This document shows positions 18,203 through 26,929 of a stretch of DNA of 64,000 nucleotides, piece by piece. The stretch covers positions 121,290 to 185,289 of the forward strand of contig JABJKS010000045.1 of the NCBI GenBank assembly GCA_018660265.1, in the 5' to 3' direction. The stretch is from Rhodospirillaceae bacterium. Lineage in GTDB: Bacteria > Pseudomonadota > Alphaproteobacteria > GCA-2731375. The notes beneath the pieces are model-generated. The model did no database searches. It saw only the letters and a list, made by a program, of their open reading frames with translations, and was not told the DNA's origin. Position 1 is the first letter of the stretch. Every line of letters begins with the position of its first letter. The position numbers were made by a program, and so were the translations under genes.

Positions 18203-19006
18203 TTAGGCCGGGCGGCGGGCGTGGCGAATCAGGCGTAACATACGGCCATGGATCGCCTCGTTTGCGGCCAGGATATCGCCCTTGAACAACGGATCGCCGC
18301 CGCCGTCCGTGCGGGTCACCATGGCGCCTGCTTCCCGTGCCAACAAAATTCCGGCGGCAATATCCCAGGGCCGCAGGCCGGTTTCCCAAAAGCCATCGAA
18401 GCGTCCCGCCGCCACATACGCCAGATCCAATGCGGCAGAGCCCATGCGCCTGATCCCGGCGCATTCCGCCGCAATTGCGTTCATTTCCGCCAGATAATCC
18501 GGGTTGCTCGCCCGGCCTAAATGGGGGATGCCGGTACCAATCACCGTATCGCCCATGTCACGACGGGCTGCCACCCGCAAACGCCGATCATTCAAATAAG
18601 CGCCCTGGCCTTTTTCGGCCCAGAACATCTCGTCTGAAATGGGCGCGTAAACTATGCCGGCGGTTATTTCGCCCGCTTCCTCCAACGCGACAGAGATGGC
18701 GAACATGGGGATGCCGTGCATGAAGTTGGTGGTGCCATCGATGGGATCAATGATCCAGCGCCGGCTCGCGTCCTCTCCCACGACGTCCTCGCCTTCCTCT
18801 GTCATGAAGCCGATTTGCGGGCGCGATTGCAGCAGCGCCTCACGCAATTTCTCATCCGTGCGAATATCAGCGTTCGTGACAAAATCACCGGGACCCTTGC
18901 GCGATACCTGCAGATTTTCAACTTCGCCGAAATCGCGCACCAGGCGGCGTGATGCTTTGCGCACCGCCTGTTGCATAATATTCATCAGGGGGGAGGTTCT
19001 GGCCAT
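18203..19006 (-). CDS. suhB: Inositol monophosphatase family protein SuhB
   Basis: The 267-residue enzyme carries the IMPase metal-binding motifs: EEGED, then DPIDGTTNFMHG, then RPWDIAAGILLAREAGA near the C-terminus. SuhB dephosphorylates inositol-1-phosphate; in proteobacteria it also contributes to rRNA antitermination. It follows efp by 18 bases on the minus strand, a common alphaproteobacterial pairing. Length is normal. The start ATG 19006 has no strong competitor. Confidence 0.93.
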   Translation of the reverse strand: MARTSPLMNIMQQAVRKASRRLVRDFGEVENLQVSRKGPGDFVTNADIRTDEKLREALLQSRPQIGFMTEEGEDVVGEDASRRWIIDPIDGTTNFMHGIPMFAISVALEEAGEITAGIVYAPISDEMFWAEKGQGAYLNDRRLRVAARRDMGDTVIGTGIPHLGRASNPDYLAEMNAIAAECAGIRRMGSAALDLAYVAAGRFDGFWETGLRPWDIAAGILLAREAGAMVTRTDGGGDPLFKGDILAANEAIHGRMLRLIRHARRPA

Positions 19007-19024
19007 CTTGTTCAGTCCTGTAGC

Positions 19025-19591
19025 TTAGGCGTCGGCCCGTTTGACATAGCTGCCGTCTTCCGTCGCGACGACGATTTTGTCGCCGACGCCAATGAATGGC
19101 GGCACGGATGAACGGATGCTGTTGTCTAAAATGGCCGGTTTGTATGATGCGGCGGCTGTCTGGCCTTTCAAAACGGGCTCAGTCTCGATCACTTCCAGGG
19201 TGACATGTTCCGGCAGGGCGATACCGATCACAGCTTCTTCGTAGCTTTCGATGGTGACTTCCATGCCGTCCTGTAAAAAAGCCGCCTGTTCGCCCAATTG
19301 ATCACCGTTCAGGGTCACCTGCTCGTAATTTTCCATGTTCATGAAGGTATAACTATCGTCGTCACCGAACAGGAACTGATGCGCGTTTTGGTCCAGGCGC
19401 ACTTTTTCAACATTTTCCGAGGCGCGGAAGCGTTCGTTCAATTTGCTGCCATCACGCAGATTGCGCAACTCGACCTGAAGATAGGCACCACCCTTGCCGG
19501 GTTGGGTATGGGCGATCTTCACAGCTTTCCACAAGCCGCCTTTATGTTCGACGACATTACCGGGCCGAATGGCGTTGCCATTAATTCTCAT
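19025..19591 (-). CDS. efp: Translation elongation factor P
   Basis: The 188-residue protein has three beta-barrel domains, starting [11 protein letters not shown]. The modified lysine loop [11 protein letters not shown] places K33 at the tip, equivalent to E. coli K34. EF-P relieves ribosome stalling at polyproline. This is relevant here because the nearby 16622-17938 gene encodes long proline runs. ATG 19591 is the homology-based start; the open frame extends upstream but contains no EF-P sequence. No epmA/epmB-type modification genes are in the window. Confidence 0.95.
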   Translation of the reverse strand: MRINGNAIRPGNVVEHKGGLWKAVKIAHTQPGKGGAYLQVELRNLRDGSKLNERFRASENVEKVRLDQNAHQFLFGDDDSYTFMNMENYEQVTLNGDQLGEQAAFLQDGMEVTIESYEEAVIGIALPEHVTLEVIETEPVLKGQTAAASYKPAILDNSIRSSVPPFIGVGDKIVVATEDGSYVKRADA

Positions 19592-19623
19592 GGTTTCATC
19601 CTCGTAGTGACGACAGCGCCTTT

Positions 19624-19656
19624 GCCGCGATCCGCCGCGATCCGCCGCGATCCGCC
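19624..19656. repeat. 10-bp tandem repeat upstream of efp
   Basis: The 10-bp unit GCCGCGATCC is repeated 3.3 times in perfect tandem, 33 bases upstream of the efp start. It lies within the efp leader or promoter region. A change in copy number could alter efp expression. No function is known. Confidence 0.7.
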
Positions 19657-19758
19657 ACTGTCCATTGACGGTTCGATGGCTTGGAAAGGCGGCGGAACCT
19701 ACCAGGGACGCCCCCCGGAAGCAACGGTGAAGAAGCAGCGATGAAGCTGCGTATTTTC

Positions 19759-19784
19759 GGCCCGGTCTTCGCCCGGGCCTTTTT
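19759..19784 (+). terminator. Plus-strand hairpin with T-tract upstream of ridA
   Basis: GGCCCGG at 19759-19765 pairs with CCGGGCC at 19773-19779, and five T residues follow. It points along the plus strand, but no annotated plus-strand gene lies before it. It may end a short RNA starting in the efp upstream region, or act as an attenuator in the ridA leader. Confidence 0.55.
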
Positions 19785-19851
19785 CGTTTTGCCAATGGGT
19801 TTTGCTGGGATAGGCTCCCGACAACAATTTTTAAAATGGGAGGACGCAATC

Positions 19852-20199
19852 ATGGATATCACGAGACACAACCCCGGCCCACGGATGAGCCAGGCCGTCG
19901 AACACAACGGCACGGTCTATCTGGCCGGCCAGGTCGCCAGCGATATAAACGCCGACATTACTGAACAAACCCGCCAGGTTCTGGCGAAGATCGATGCTTT
20001 GCTGGCAACGGCCGGTAGCAGCAAGTCCAAACTTCTATGGGCCCAGTTGTGGGTTACCGATATGCGCAATTTCTCCGCCATGAACGAAGTCTGGGATGGC
20101 TGGATTGATCCGGAAAACCCACCCGTTCGCGCCGGTTTGTGCAGCGACTTGGCAGCACCGGGGTATCTGGTGGAAATCATGGTCATGGCCGCGAAATAA
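19852..20199 (+). CDS. RidA/YjgF family protein
   Basis: The 115-residue protein matches the RidA family, trimeric deaminases that hydrolyse reactive enamine/imine intermediates such as 2-aminoacrylate. AVEHNGTVYLAGQVA and the C-terminal NPPVRAGLCSDLA (with the conserved Arg that binds substrate carboxylate) are visible. ATG 19852 is supported by GGGAGGAC about 7 bases upstream. It is a stand-alone gene preceded by a terminator-like hairpin. Several RidA subfamilies have unknown substrates, so the exact role is open. Confidence 0.9.
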   Translation: MDITRHNPGPRMSQAVEHNGTVYLAGQVASDINADITEQTRQVLAKIDALLATAGSSKSKLLWAQLWVTDMRNFSAMNEVWDGWIDPENPPVRAGLCSDLAAPGYLVEIMVMAAK

Positions 20200-20344
20200 T
20201 CACCGTTTTCAGTAGATCATTCGGGTCTGCCTGAACCGCCCGCGCCCCCAACCTCGCCAACAACAGAGCGCCATTTATCGGTGGCCGGGCGGGGCGCGCG
20301 GGCGGTCCGGCATATTCTGAACATATTTGTGGGAGGGCAAGTCT

Positions 20345-21511
20345 GTGGGCAAACCTGGTAGGGCGTATATCGCCGGGGCTTATGAGCATCCGACCCGCCA
20401 TGCGGTGGACACTTCGGTGGCGCAATTGCATGCGGAAGTGGCCATTGGTGCCTTGGCGGATGCGGGGCTAACCAAGGATGACGTGGACGGCTATTTCTGT
20501 GCCGGCGATGCGCCAGGCCTGGGCGGGCTGTCGATGATCGAATATATGGGCCTGGACGTGCGCTATATGGACAGCACGGACAGTGGCGGGTCTGCCTATA
20601 TTGTGCATCTTGGCCATGCGGTGGAGGCCATTGCGGCAGGAAAATGCTCCGTCGCCCTGATCACCCTGGGGGGTAGGCCAAAAGGCGCGGCCAAAGCCCC
20701 CTTGCCCGACTATGGCAATGATACCCCCGATATCGGGTTCGAGACGCCCTACAATCAGAACATCGTCAACAACTACGCCATGGCGGCCATGCGGCATCGC
20801 CATGAATTCGGCACCACGGCGGAGCAACTGGCCTGGATCAAAGTCGCCGCCTCGCACCATGCCCAGCACAATGAACATGCGGTGCTGCGGGATGTGGTCA
20901 CGGTCGAAGACGTGGTCAATTCGCCCATGATCGCCGACCCGCTGCACCGGTTGGATTGTTGCGTTATCAGTGACGGCGGCGGTGCCCTGGTGGTGGTCAG
21001 TCCCGAAATCGCCAAGACCCTTGGTGACCGTTGCGTCAAGATTATGGGCCAGGGGGAAGCGTCGAAAACCACCAATCGCGGTGATATCGATTTGACCTAC
21101 ACCGGTGCCGTTAAATCTGCCCCCATCGCGTTCGAGGAGGCGGGCCTGACCCCGGCTGATATCGACATGGTGACGATTTATGACAGCTTCACCATCACGG
21201 TGCTGATCAGCCTTGAGGACCTCGGCTTTTGTGAAAAAGGCCAGGGGGGCAAGTTCGTAGCCGACGGCAATCTTATCTCGGGCGTCGGAAAATTGCCCTT
21301 CAACACCGACGGTGGTGGTCTGTGCAATAACCATCCCTCCAACCGGGGCAGCATGACGAAAGTAATTGAGGCGGTTCGCCAGGTCCGTGGCGAGGCGCAT
21401 CCAAAGGTTCAAGTGCCCAATTGCCGCTTTGCCCTGGCCCATGGCACGGGGGGCCTGATCTCCACCCGGATTGGCAGCGCCACCGCGATTTTGGGAAGGA
21501 ACGACGCATGA
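20345..21511 (+). CDS. Thiolase-like (SCP2-thiolase / Ltp2-type) protein lacking the nucleophilic cysteine
   Basis: The 388-residue protein has the thiolase fold, with C-terminal NCRFALAHGTGGL. Where true thiolases have the Cys nucleophile, this one has YMDSTDSGGSAY, so Claisen thiolysis is unlikely. Relatives such as Ltp2 act as acyl-CoA retro-aldolases when paired with a DUF35 protein. The start GTG 20345 lies 7 bases after GGGAGGG. It overlaps the DUF35 gene downstream (ATGA), which supports a two-protein complex. The pathway (lipid or steroid side-chain degradation, or other) cannot be fixed from sequence. Confidence 0.85.
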   Translation: MGKPGRAYIAGAYEHPTRHAVDTSVAQLHAEVAIGALADAGLTKDDVDGYFCAGDAPGLGGLSMIEYMGLDVRYMDSTDSGGSAYIVHLGHAVEAIAAGKCSVALITLGGRPKGAAKAPLPDYGNDTPDIGFETPYNQNIVNNYAMAAMRHRHEFGTTAEQLAWIKVAASHHAQHNEHAVLRDVVTVEDVVNSPMIADPLHRLDCCVISDGGGALVVVSPEIAKTLGDRCVKIMGQGEASKTTNRGDIDLTYTGAVKSAPIAFEEAGLTPADIDMVTIYDSFTITVLISLEDLGFCEKGQGGKFVADGNLISGVGKLPFNTDGGGLCNNHPSNRGSMTKVIEAVRQVRGEAHPKVQVPNCRFALAHGTGGLISTRIGSATAILGRNDA

Positions 21512-21912
21512 CCGCCAATACGACAGAAACCCATCCGATTTATCCGCAACCTGCGATCAATGTTGAAACCCAACCGTTCTGGGACGGTGCGGGGAAAGGC
21601 AAGCTATTGCTGAAACGCTGTGGGGATTGCGACAAAACCCATTATTACCCGCGCAATATCTGCCCGCATTGTTTCTCCGCCAATACGGATTGGTTCGAGG
21701 CGTCCGGTCGGGGCCGCATCTATTCCTTTTCCGTGATGCGCCGCGCCCCGGTCCCCTACGTCATCGCCTTCGTCACCCTGGCGGAGGGCCCCTCCATGAT
21801 GAGCAATATCGTCGATTGTGATTTCGACGCCGTGGCCATTGACCAGGAGGTCAAGCTGACTTTCCGTCAGGCGGAAGGCGGTATTGCCCTGCCGGTGTTT
21901 ACACCCGCCTAG
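21508..21912 (+). CDS. DUF35 zinc-ribbon/OB-fold acyl-CoA-associated protein
   Basis: The 134-residue protein has a rubredoxin-like zinc ribbon, LKRCGDCDKTHYYPRNICPHC (C-x2-C, 13 residues, C-x2-C), followed by an OB-fold with GRIYSFSVMRR. DUF35 proteins bind thiolase-like partners and help position acyl-CoA substrates. ATG 21508 overlaps the thiolase-like stop. The pair matches the Ltp2-DUF35 and ChsH2-type arrangement and is probably one functional unit. Confidence 0.9.
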   Translation: MTANTTETHPIYPQPAINVETQPFWDGAGKGKLLLKRCGDCDKTHYYPRNICPHCFSANTDWFEASGRGRIYSFSVMRRAPVPYVIAFVTLAEGPSMMSNIVDCDFDAVAIDQEVKLTFRQAEGGIALPVFTPA

Positions 21913-22153
21913 CTGTTTGGTCCAAATGTGTCTGCGATCAGATGAATAGCGGTTATGTTGCGGATGCCGCCGCTCGCGTCGCATTCGGGACATCCCGAGT
22001 ATCGCCTCCGCCAAATCATTCAGCGGTATCGATCATACGACGGGGTCGTTAATTGTCCGAATCGGTGATGTGTGCCGCACCCCCAATTTCGAGCCTTGAT
22101 TTTGGGTGCGATAATCAAGCTTATCGACAACTACAGCAGTGACCCAAAGCAAA

Positions 22154-22173
22154 CGGCGGCACGAAGACCGCCG
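22154..22173 (-). terminator. Probable terminator of the VPLPA-CTERM-type gene
   Basis: CGGCGG and CCGCCG form a six-base-pair stem with an eight-base loop, 27 bases after the stop of the minus-strand gene at 22201. On that strand the hairpin is followed by TTTGCTTT, a weak T-tract. The rest of the 21913-22200 gap holds another inverted repeat (CTTGATT at 22095-22101 and AATCAAG at 22113-22119) and no gene I can support. Confidence 0.5.
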
Positions 22174-22200
22174 CTATTTCTAGTCTGTGTGCAATTCGTG

Positions 22201-22845
22201 TCAGGCGGCTTTTGCCTTGCGCCTGCGATAGCTCATAAAGCCCAGTCCGGCAAGTGCGGTTGCCAATAAGGGCAAAGCGGCAGGGATGGGGACGGGGGGC
22301 AAAGGAATTACACGATTTGATACGACCCATGCTCCGAGATCCCGGTGTGGATCTACGGAAAGTAGTGTTGCTCCTGGCATAACGTCATCGAAGCCATAAG
22401 ACCAAAAATATCCTGTGGTGTCGAATTTAAAACTCCAGGAGACTCCGTCGGCTGAATTGCCATCCTCAAATATTCCCCACATAAGATTTCGATCATGCCT
22501 TGGGCGTGAATTGCCAATGTAATTTCCTCCAACGATCAGGACTTCATTGCTAAAATTTGACGGCACTCCCGGTATCGAAAGCTGCAATTTGGAAATATCA
22601 ATCATGTTCGCTAAATGGAACCGCGATCCAGATAATGTTGAGGTAATAGAATTGTATGTGCTCGTGGAATCCCAGAAATTGTCAAGATCCAGCCAAGTTA
22701 AGTTCGTGCTCTGATCTATGAAGGTTCGGTATGAACGCCCATCGATATTGACATTTGCACTATCGATAACAGTAGACTGTGCCTGCCAAACTAGGCTAAC
22801 TAAGAACGCTGTCGACATTGCCAGTAATTTAATTGCCCTGAACAT
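22201..22845 (-). CDS. Exported protein with C-terminal VPLPA/PEP-CTERM-type sorting signal
   Basis: The 214-residue protein begins with a signal peptide (IKLLAMSTAFLVSLVWQAQS). It ends in an exosortase-type sorting signal: PPVPIPAALPL, a hydrophobic helix (LLATALAGLGFM), then SYRRRKAKAA. The middle has an aromatic-rich lectin-like composition (TWLDLDNFWD, YFWSYGFDD) common in PEP-CTERM proteins. Such proteins are cleaved by an exosortase and exported or surface-anchored. ATG 22845 is preferred, with AAGGGA upstream. The region is AT-richer than its neighbours, suggesting transfer. No exosortase gene is in the window. Confidence 0.75.
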   Translation of the reverse strand: MFRAIKLLAMSTAFLVSLVWQAQSTVIDSANVNIDGRSYRTFIDQSTNLTWLDLDNFWDSTSTYNSITSTLSGSRFHLANMIDISKLQLSIPGVPSNFSNEVLIVGGNYIGNSRPRHDRNLMWGIFEDGNSADGVSWSFKFDTTGYFWSYGFDDVMPGATLLSVDPHRDLGAWVVSNRVIPLPPVPIPAALPLLATALAGLGFMSYRRRKAKAA

Positions 22846-23110
22846 AAAGCTTTTCCCTTGGGACATCACCCAACACTTCCCAAATGCCATACCCCTGCCT
22901 GTCCTAAAATTGAAGCAAACACACCAATTTGGTCCGGCTTCTTCAGCGTATAACGGAGAGTTTTACAATCTAAAATTTATCGAATAATGTCTCATACTCA
23001 TTATTTTAGCTGCACGGCGAATGGCACGTCAATACAATTGCGAGTAATTCCAACAGAAAGATTACGCATAAATTATCTCGCCAGCGCCAAGAAGGCCTCA
23101 CCACTTAGCG
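22846..23110. other. AT-rich non-coding stretch
   Basis: Part of a 585-base gap between the VPLPA-CTERM-type gene and the metallo-hydrolase gene. It holds no coding sequence I can support; an open frame on the plus strand (22987-23325) has no protein-like composition. The lower GC content than flanking genes suggests inserted or decaying DNA. The small frame at 23111-23212 is listed separately. Confidence 0.4.
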
Positions 23111-23212
23111 TCATTTATCGATCAGGTCCCGCAAAGCTATACCGATACTTATCAAAAACAGAACGGCGGTTAGCCCGCCGAGGATCCAGTCCGCGACATT
23201 ATCCACGGCCAT
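23111..23212 (-). CDS. Candidate 33-residue single-pass membrane microprotein
   Basis: A complete small frame (ATG 23212, stop TGA 23111-23113) encodes 33 residues. They form a charged N-terminus (MAVDNVADW), one uninterrupted hydrophobic helix (ILGGLTAVLFLISIGIAL) and a charged tail (RDLIDK). This is the typical plan of bacterial membrane microproteins. A weak ribosome site (TTGGAA) lies upstream. It sits alone in a 585-base gap. No homology was recognised, and a chance frame cannot be excluded. Confidence 0.4.
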   Translation of the reverse strand: MAVDNVADWILGGLTAVLFLISIGIALRDLIDK

Positions 23213-23430
23213 CTAATTCCAACTCGTCGCACCGCCGCCGACCGAAGCCAGGGGGCATGTGTGCGACAATTGCGGTTGTCGGTACCTACAAGCAAAAAAG
23301 CAAAATCAACTCGTCACACAATTAGCAAACCCTAACGGGCAGAGACCAGTACATTCTGGAAGTCTGGCCACTGGCACTTGACGGCTGGTTGCCATCAAAT
23401 AGGTCTGAACTGCCCGGAACAGCGCTAAAT

Positions 23431-24309
23431 TTACACCGGCGAAAATTTTCGCAGCGCACCGTTCGATGTGATACAGCCTGCTGTTGGGCTGGGAAAGTGC
23501 GCGGCCAGGATGATGTTGCCTGTATCGGTGTTCTGCTCAACGAACTTCTGACGGGTGGCACGCGACATCTCCTGATCCCAGCAAAACCGGCTGTTCCATT
23601 CCGGGTGGGCCACTTGCACCGCATGATGCAACAGATCGCCACTGAAGACGGCATTGCGACCGCCCGCTGACAGGTTCATGCAGACATGGCCTGGGGAATG
23701 GCCCGGCGTTGGGTCCAGCCACATTTGATCGTCAATGGCGTGGTCGCCATCCACCAGGAGCGCCTGGCCCGCTTCCATCACCGGCAGGACGGAATCTTCA
23801 AAGCAGCCGTCGCTGGAACCCGGCCCCTCCATCACCGTGTCGTCGTTCAGCCAATGCTCGTACTCCCGTTTTTCAAAGATGTATTTTGCATTGGGAAAGG
23901 TCGGCACCCAGCGTCCGTCCAGCAATTGGGTGTTCCAACCGACGTGGTCCACATGCAGGTGGGTGCACATGACGAAATCCACATCCTCTGGCGCGACACC
24001 CATGGCACGCAGATTGTCCAGCCAGGGGGTTTGCAGGTTATTCCACGGTGGGGTGGAGGTGCGTGGTTTGTCGTTGCCGATGCAGGTGTCCACCAGGATG
24101 GTGTGCTGCCCGGTGCGGATGATATAGGCATGCACGCTTTGGATCATGCGGCCGCTTTCCTCATCCAGGAAATGCGGCAACAGCCAATCATGCTGTGCGG
24201 CAATCGCCTCTTCCGTGGAATCGGGCAGAAAAAACGACGGGCGGAAACCGGGCGCTTCCAATTCCACCAGGCGGTCCACGGTGACGTCGCCAAAATGCAA
24301 TGTTTTCAT
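23431..24309 (-). CDS. MBL-fold metallo-hydrolase
   Basis: The 292-residue protein has the metallo-beta-lactamase fold, with the dinuclear metal motif CTHLHVDHVGWNT (HxHxDH) and later ligands in PGHSPGHVCMN and SGDLLHH. Family members hydrolyse lactones, thioesters, phosphodiesters and other bonds. This subgroup resembles quorum-quenching lactonase-like or AttM-like hydrolases, but the substrate is not assignable. It is the last gene of a minus-strand run with the MFS (16-base gap) and HlyD genes. Confidence 0.88.
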   Translation of the reverse strand: MKTLHFGDVTVDRLVELEAPGFRPSFFLPDSTEEAIAAQHDWLLPHFLDEESGRMIQSVHAYIIRTGQHTILVDTCIGNDKPRTSTPPWNNLQTPWLDNLRAMGVAPEDVDFVMCTHLHVDHVGWNTQLLDGRWVPTFPNAKYIFEKREYEHWLNDDTVMEGPGSSDGCFEDSVLPVMEAGQALLVDGDHAIDDQMWLDPTPGHSPGHVCMNLSAGGRNAVFSGDLLHHAVQVAHPEWNSRFCWDQEMSRATRQKFVEQNTDTGNIILAAHFPSPTAGCITSNGALRKFSPV

Positions 24310-24324
24310 CGGAGTGCGAACCTT

Positions 24325-25689
24325 TCAACGATAACCAAAAGTTTGAAAAAGTATGCCAAACGCGCCGCCCAACCCCAACAGCAAAGCCACATGGGTCAGG
24401 CCCCGGATTGAAAATAACGCGCTGGCCAAATCCAGGCCAAAGCTGGTCCAGGAACTTGCATAGGGCGGGTTCAGGAAAATGATCGTTGCGGCAAATGCGG
24501 GTATGGCGGAAAGGGCAAAGCCAACCGCATATGATCCGGTGGCAGCCAGGATCAGGCCATAGATCGCCGGGTAAATCATCATGGCAAGGGAGGTAAATGA
24601 CAGAACCCCGCCTGTGACGCCGCCAACCTGGCCTTCGGGGGCCAGGCGCGCGGTTTCCGCCAACAGGATGCCATGCCAGCTTAACCCCGTGATATTGAAC
24701 AGAATGGCGACCCAGATGATCTCGTTCAAACTCCAACTGAAATCGAACTGGGTCATCAACAAAGCTGCGACCGCACCAAAAAAACCAATCGCGGCAAATA
24801 CCCAGCGCGAGGGGATGAAGCTGCCGCCGAGCACACCCCAGACAATTCTGGCCCAGATTGCCGTAAACGAAGAAATGGCGAAGGCTGTCCCGGCCTCAAT
24901 TTCGGAATAGCCCAAGCCATCAATCAGGTAGAGGATGAAAAAGCCTGCGAACAATGCCTGCAGGCCACCGAATGCGAATGCGGCGAAGGCGATATCGCGC
25001 AGGGATGGATTGCGGAAGACCATGGCTAAGGTCGTGCGCAGATCGCCAAAGCTGATTTTCTGGCTGGGATCCTTGTCCTGATCAAAATAGGTCCGGATGG
25101 GTTGCAGGCTTAAGGCCACCATCAGGATCAGCAATGCCGTCACCAGGGCGGTGCCGAAGGGGCCCAGGCGGATGGTTGTTCCCAAGCTGGCGCTATAGAA
25201 CACCAGGCCCAATAGGAACGGGATCAACAGACCGCCGATCAAGGCACCGACGGGCACGCCGGTCTGTTTCACGGAAAAAATCAACGAGACCAATCGGGGC
25301 GGGCAGACATGGGCCAGGATATGTGAACTGGCCGGTGTTGAGATGGATGCCGCACCCAGAAAAACCGCACCAAGTGGGTAAAGCCAAAGCTGGCCGGAGG
25401 CGATGACGACCAAGCTGCCGCCCATTAACAACAAGGCGACCTGGCTCATCCGTAAGGGGCCGTATTTCAATATGAAGCTGCCGCAACCAATGGCAGCGAT
25501 AATTGCCATGACATTTTGCATGAACAGATAAAGCCCCAGCCAGGCCGGCGAGATATCAAATTCATCGGCCAGCCGGTCGGCCAGGATCGGCATGACGATT
25601 TGGCAAACGTAAGAAAACGCCTGTTGGGTCAGCATTGAAAACGTCGCTATGCCGAGGATGGTGCCAGGGGTGAAGCGCGAGAGATCCAT
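24325..25689 (-). CDS. MFS transporter
   Basis: This is a 454-residue, 12-helix major facilitator carrier of the nitrate/sugar-phosphate-like general type. Helices are evenly spaced, with short cytoplasmic loops and no large domain. The C-terminus carries two additional hydrophobic segments (near FGLDLASALFSIRGLTHVALLLGLGGAFG). It lies between an HlyD-type adaptor (20-base gap) and a metallo-hydrolase. That could make a drug or metabolite efflux system, although classical EmrB partners are 14-helix proteins. Substrate unknown. Confidence 0.82.
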   Translation of the reverse strand: MDLSRFTPGTILGIATFSMLTQQAFSYVCQIVMPILADRLADEFDISPAWLGLYLFMQNVMAIIAAIGCGSFILKYGPLRMSQVALLLMGGSLVVIASGQLWLYPLGAVFLGAASISTPASSHILAHVCPPRLVSLIFSVKQTGVPVGALIGGLLIPFLLGLVFYSASLGTTIRLGPFGTALVTALLILMVALSLQPIRTYFDQDKDPSQKISFGDLRTTLAMVFRNPSLRDIAFAAFAFGGLQALFAGFFILYLIDGLGYSEIEAGTAFAISSFTAIWARIVWGVLGGSFIPSRWVFAAIGFFGAVAALLMTQFDFSWSLNEIIWVAILFNITGLSWHGILLAETARLAPEGQVGGVTGGVLSFTSLAMMIYPAIYGLILAATGSYAVGFALSAIPAFAATIIFLNPPYASSWTSFGLDLASALFSIRGLTHVALLLGLGGAFGILFQTFGYR

Positions 25690-25708
25690 AGGCCTAACGA
25701 TCCATCGG

Positions 25709-26800
25709 CTAGCGAACGGTGATGTTCACGCTGGCCCGCATGCCTGGCCTGATGGCCTTGTCCGCATCCAGTTCCGGCAGATCGATCAGCACGGGAATGC
25801 GCTGGGCCATGCGCGGGTCCGCCGTTTTGCCGTCGCCGTTGGTCATCGAGCCCAGGGTGGCGTGGCCGATGGTTCGGACCTGGCCTTCGAAATAATCGTA
25901 GGGATAGGCGTCGAATTCGATTGTGACAGCCTGCCCAGGGGAAATCTGGCGAATATCGCTCTCGTCGATCTGCGCCTCCAGCCAAAGGGCATTGGGATCG
26001 TGCAGCAGGAAAGCCCGGTGGCCATCTTCTATATAGACCCCCACGGCGACATAAACTTCATCAATAATACCCGAGATGGGTGCGTGAATGTGCATGTCGA
26101 TCAGGCGTTGTTTGGACTGGCGCAGCTGGACATTGATTTTATCTATGGTGCGGTCGATCGACACCATACGGCTATCGAAAACGGTTTCCTTGTACAAAGC
26201 GTTGGTCAGTTCCAGATATTTCTTTTCACTGGTTTGGATACTTGTTTCCAGGGAGCGGATTTTTGAGGTGATATCCAGCAGACGGTCGCGCGCGTCCTCG
26301 ACCTGACGTTCAGAGATGGTGCGCCGGGCCACCAATTCCAATTTACGATCAACATTGCTTTGCGCAATGGCGCGGCGGCTTGTCCAGGTGGCATGTTCCA
26401 GGCGTTGCAGGTCCACGGCCGCTCTGGCAGTGGCAATTTTGTCATTCATCTCCCGCTTATACTGGCTGCGTTCCGCCTCTATCTGCTTTTTGGCGGCCTG
26501 TTGCCGGGCAACTTCGGCGGCCTGGGTTGCCACGTCCAGTTCCGCCACCGCCGTGTCCATGGATGCCAGCACGGCGCCCTTTTCCACGCGGTCGCCGCGT
26601 TTGACATGGATCGTTTCGACCGTGGCGTTTACGCTGGAGGATAATAGGGTGAAATCCGCCTCAACCTGGGCGTTGGGTTCGTCCACATGCCGCCACCAGT
26701 GCAGGCCTTCGACCCCGGCCAGGCCAAGAAATATGGCTGCGATGACAAAACACAGCGGCTTTATCCATCGGCGTTGCACGAGCGGGGTAAACTTCGACAT
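25709..26800 (-). CDS. HlyD/EmrA-type membrane fusion (periplasmic adaptor) protein
   Basis: The 363-residue protein has one N-terminal membrane anchor (about 14-32). A biotinyl-lipoyl half motif (VNATVETIHVKRGDRVEKGAVLASMD), a coiled-coil hairpin (about 85-200), the second lipoyl half (HIHAPISGIIDEVYVAVG) and a beta-barrel domain follow. Such adaptors link inner-membrane exporters to outer-membrane channels. ATG 26800 is preferred over the preceding TTG because GGATAGG lies upstream. It heads the HlyD-MFS-metallo-hydrolase run. Confidence 0.9.
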   Translation of the reverse strand: MSKFTPLVQRRWIKPLCFVIAAIFLGLAGVEGLHWWRHVDEPNAQVEADFTLLSSSVNATVETIHVKRGDRVEKGAVLASMDTAVAELDVATQAAEVARQQAAKKQIEAERSQYKREMNDKIATARAAVDLQRLEHATWTSRRAIAQSNVDRKLELVARRTISERQVEDARDRLLDITSKIRSLETSIQTSEKKYLELTNALYKETVFDSRMVSIDRTIDKINVQLRQSKQRLIDMHIHAPISGIIDEVYVAVGVYIEDGHRAFLLHDPNALWLEAQIDESDIRQISPGQAVTIEFDAYPYDYFEGQVRTIGHATLGSMTNGDGKTADPRMAQRIPVLIDLPELDADKAIRPGMRASVNITVR

Positions 26801-26929
26801 CAATAAACCTATCCGTCATGGCCCCGATACAGGTAGGCCTGCGACGTAAATCTCCATATTTGGCGCTGTGTGGAAGAGGTAGCGCGGAGGAAGCAATTTT
26901 TCGATTATAGACCCCTATTGGGGCGGACA

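Noticed and set aside
22987..23325. 112-codon plus-strand open frame in the AT-rich gap
   Set aside because: Composition is not protein-like, no domain or ribosome site is visible, and it runs opposite the better small frame at 23111-23212.
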